From the NCBI GenBank assembly GCA_902767455.1, contig CACXHH010000153.1:1-7014 (forward strand): a DNA stretch of 7,014 bases, written 5' to 3'. Made by a program: the position numbers and the translations under genes. Position 1 is the stretch's first letter, and the number at the start of each line of letters is the position of its first letter. The notes under the pieces are model-generated. The model was not told the origin of the DNA, did not search any database, and was given only the letters and a program-made list of their open reading frames with translations. Shown here piece after piece: positions 6,501-7,014 of the stretch. The DNA comes from an uncultured Eubacteriales bacterium (lineage in GTDB: Bacteria > Bacillota > Clostridia > Christensenellales > Borkfalkiaceae).

Positions 6501-6887
6501 AAAGCTCACAACAAATGCTACTTCGACGATTCTATCGTCGCCAAAATCAAGAAGCGCGCCGCGGCGGCAAAACAGCTCGCCGAAGAAGAGGATCTTCCCG
6601 ATCCCAAAGGCGGTCCGGGCGGTGGCGCCGGTCGTATCTCTCTCGACCCTGCCGACGCGGACGAAGTTTCAAAAAGAGCGCTTCGCCTTGCCATCGACAG
6701 AACGTGCATCTCAACTTCTACGCTCCGTTCTTTCCTTCGCATAGGTTACAACCGCGCCAACTCCATTATTATCTGGATGGAACGCATGTCGTACATCACC
6801 AAGCCGCTCGAAAACCAGACGAGAAAAACTTTGATGACCAAAGAACAGTACGTTCAGGTTTACGGCGAATTCGTCGAAGACTGGTGA
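3570..6887 (+). CDS. ftsK: FtsK/SpoIIIE-family DNA translocase
   Basis: A membrane-anchored hexameric ATPase that pumps chromosomal DNA through the closing division or sporulation septum. From TTG 3570 it has 1105 residues, longer than B. subtilis SpoIIIE (about 790). In order: a Lys-rich N-terminus; hydrophobic membrane segments at about 22-40, 55-80, 91-111 and 138-172 (one or two passes); a linker of about 390 residues (about 180-570), low in hydrophobics and rich in Ser, Arg, Glu and Asp; the FtsK alpha domain (from about 590); the RecA-like motor with Walker A GATGTGKS (748-755, nt 5811-5834), Walker B IVIIIDEF (Asp-Glu 861-862) and ATQRPS (898-903); a Gly-rich hinge (1014-1022); and the winged-helix gamma domain (about 1034-1095) with RIGYNRAN, which reads polar DNA motifs. 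All ATPase motifs are intact. It has its own promoter, a TTG start and a leader hairpin, suggesting modest expression. An upstream TTG at 3552 would add six residues. Division (FtsK) and sporulation (SpoIIIE) roles cannot be separated from sequence alone. Confidence 0.96.
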   Translation: MAKKKGIKSKSEQKAPDFIKEVFGLATVLFSLLAFLCLVTGDGLFYTAGLAVRNFLYGLFGIYVYFVLAYLTLFGVSLVAGKKFFAGKELVVYPLNIAVLLVFLIVHLAVSYKGGMPIGEELSSAFYAPETAMTPGGAAASLLIFPVAALLSKIGAYVIYVLLTLFVVAYLFRDAIISLFNGNGKRKPEHHAKRAEEEGDGSSEAETVEKKAEEQLPHVENFFFNEKSGFAFRDKRDMATGRSRPLQPWGGRFEFKNIADVARREIYAENRATAASPSDRQPGRPFAPDRSAKVDLDKMNVSPMRMTNVSETIDKKQSSSGYERSSVGKDVYTIPVTDRKTETRSFDDSSERRTDYRSSETDARGSSSVRGERATTEESSVPRFVNTAFERGNSSDVIRRDRQDTDYGNFARVREEAETPSREYSERRVEVREVAPHSTVVDRAEADIDNVYVPKTPLSRSNVRTALSDANISESEKSGQIEKPAERAPRYRLSEQSGDNVSAPSENERESAEYRRETEYPSTGESAEAPSSRPPQFANAYAGTGAASYSNPERAIEKPVQQAMDTDDFFDDYDSEEGYSFIPGMPLNYTYDPPKKSLLVDYTPDADALWKERQRQEFCKEKIVSVFANKGIEVKVVNVVSGSSVTRFDIEVPDDVSLKEINSLQPDLEFRLKATGEFRMYCIPDSELIGIEVASKARRTVGMLNVFERPASSKVQYKNGLYFMLGEDVLGTPIYLDLMSMPHLLICGATGTGKSVCLNTLLVSLMYNYSPEDLRLVLVDPKRVEFKAFEHIPHLVFDEILGLDDDGKATKAAAVLDWAVQETERRYKFLADKGYKNVNRYNKSIDPSVDAKIPYIVIIIDEFADFVMSSPEFRKNIEVSIGRLAQKARAAGVSVILATQRPSVDVISGSIKTNIPSRICFKTATPTDSRVVIDDNGAEKLLSKGDCLFKTTENSTLTRGQGAFLSDDELEKVVNYVKAHNKCYFDDSIVAKIKKRAAAAKQLAEEEDLPDPKGGPGGGAGRISLDPADADEVSKRALRLAIDRTCISTSTLRSFLRIGYNRANSIIIWMERMSYITKPLENQTRKTLMTKEQYVQVYGEFVEDW

Positions 6888-7014
6888 TTACAGTAATGCG
6901 GGATTCGGAATTATTGACGGTGAATTTATTTTAAAACGAATTTTTACGTTTCGTCGAAAACGTCAACGCGGTTTAACGGAACGCTATATTGAAAATCGAT
7001 AATAGTTTATGAAC
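6888..7014. other. Intergenic tail after ftsK, no gene supported
   Basis: No terminator with a T run follows the ftsK stop within the window. The one visible symmetry is ACGTTT (6946-6951) with AAACGT (6958-6963) around 6 bp, with no T run on either side. An ATG at 7009 has no ribosome binding site before it, and its frame cannot be followed past the window edge. I see no convincing promoter. Confidence 0.6.

Noticed and set aside
6897..6935. A 12-codon frame (ATG at 6897) just after ftsK.
   Set aside because: It is very short, with no ribosome binding site and no sign of coding selection.
6914..6942. TTGACG after ftsK as the -35 box of a downstream promoter.
   Set aside because: At the 16-18 bp spacings no sequence resembling TATAAT is present.
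6946..6963. An inverted repeat after ftsK as its terminator.
   Set aside because: It has only 6-bp arms, no following T run on either strand, and a sequence mostly of A/T and CG steps. It is too weak to call.

Overview
The window looks like chromosomal housekeeping DNA from a low-to-mid GC Gram-positive-type bacterium, most likely a member of the Clostridia in the Bacillota. This is an inference from the SpoIIIE/FtsK-type translocase, the strong AGGAG-type ribosome binding site, the consensus sigma-A promoters in AT-rich gaps and the style of the Tex and ACP proteins. TGA is used as a stop (acpP, ftsK), so the standard bacterial code fits. I cannot name a genus. All four genes are on the + strand.

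Layout. Positions 2-673 are the 3' end of a GH13 alpha-amylase/neopullulanase-type glycosidase whose start lies outside the window. An 80-bp gap with no visible terminator leads to tex (754-2925), an RNA-binding transcription accessory protein of full family length. Five bases after the tex stop begins a perfect-consensus promoter for acpP (3001-3228), encoding acyl carrier protein, followed by a strong intrinsic terminator (3274-3306). A gap of about 260 bp follows. It holds a 16-bp palindrome, a tandem repeat (26 bp exact, period 28), a short inverted repeat, an extended -10 promoter embedded in an 11-bp perfect inverted repeat, and a GC-rich leader hairpin. Then comes ftsK/spoIIIE (3570-6887), a membrane-anchored DNA translocase with a very long charged disordered linker. 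The last 127 bp hold no gene I can support.

How the genes relate. They serve separate core functions: carbohydrate breakdown, transcription and RNA binding, fatty acid synthesis, and chromosome segregation. The GH13 gene and tex may be co-transcribed, and tex probably reads through into acpP, which also has its own promoter. ftsK is insulated by the acpP terminator and has its own promoter.

I found no novel multi-gene system, mobile element, CRISPR array or RNA gene. The most interesting signals are regulatory. At both acpP and ftsK the -10 box sits in the spacer of a perfect inverted repeat, which suggests repressor control. The tandem repeat upstream of ftsK and the unusual FtsK linker also deserve a look.
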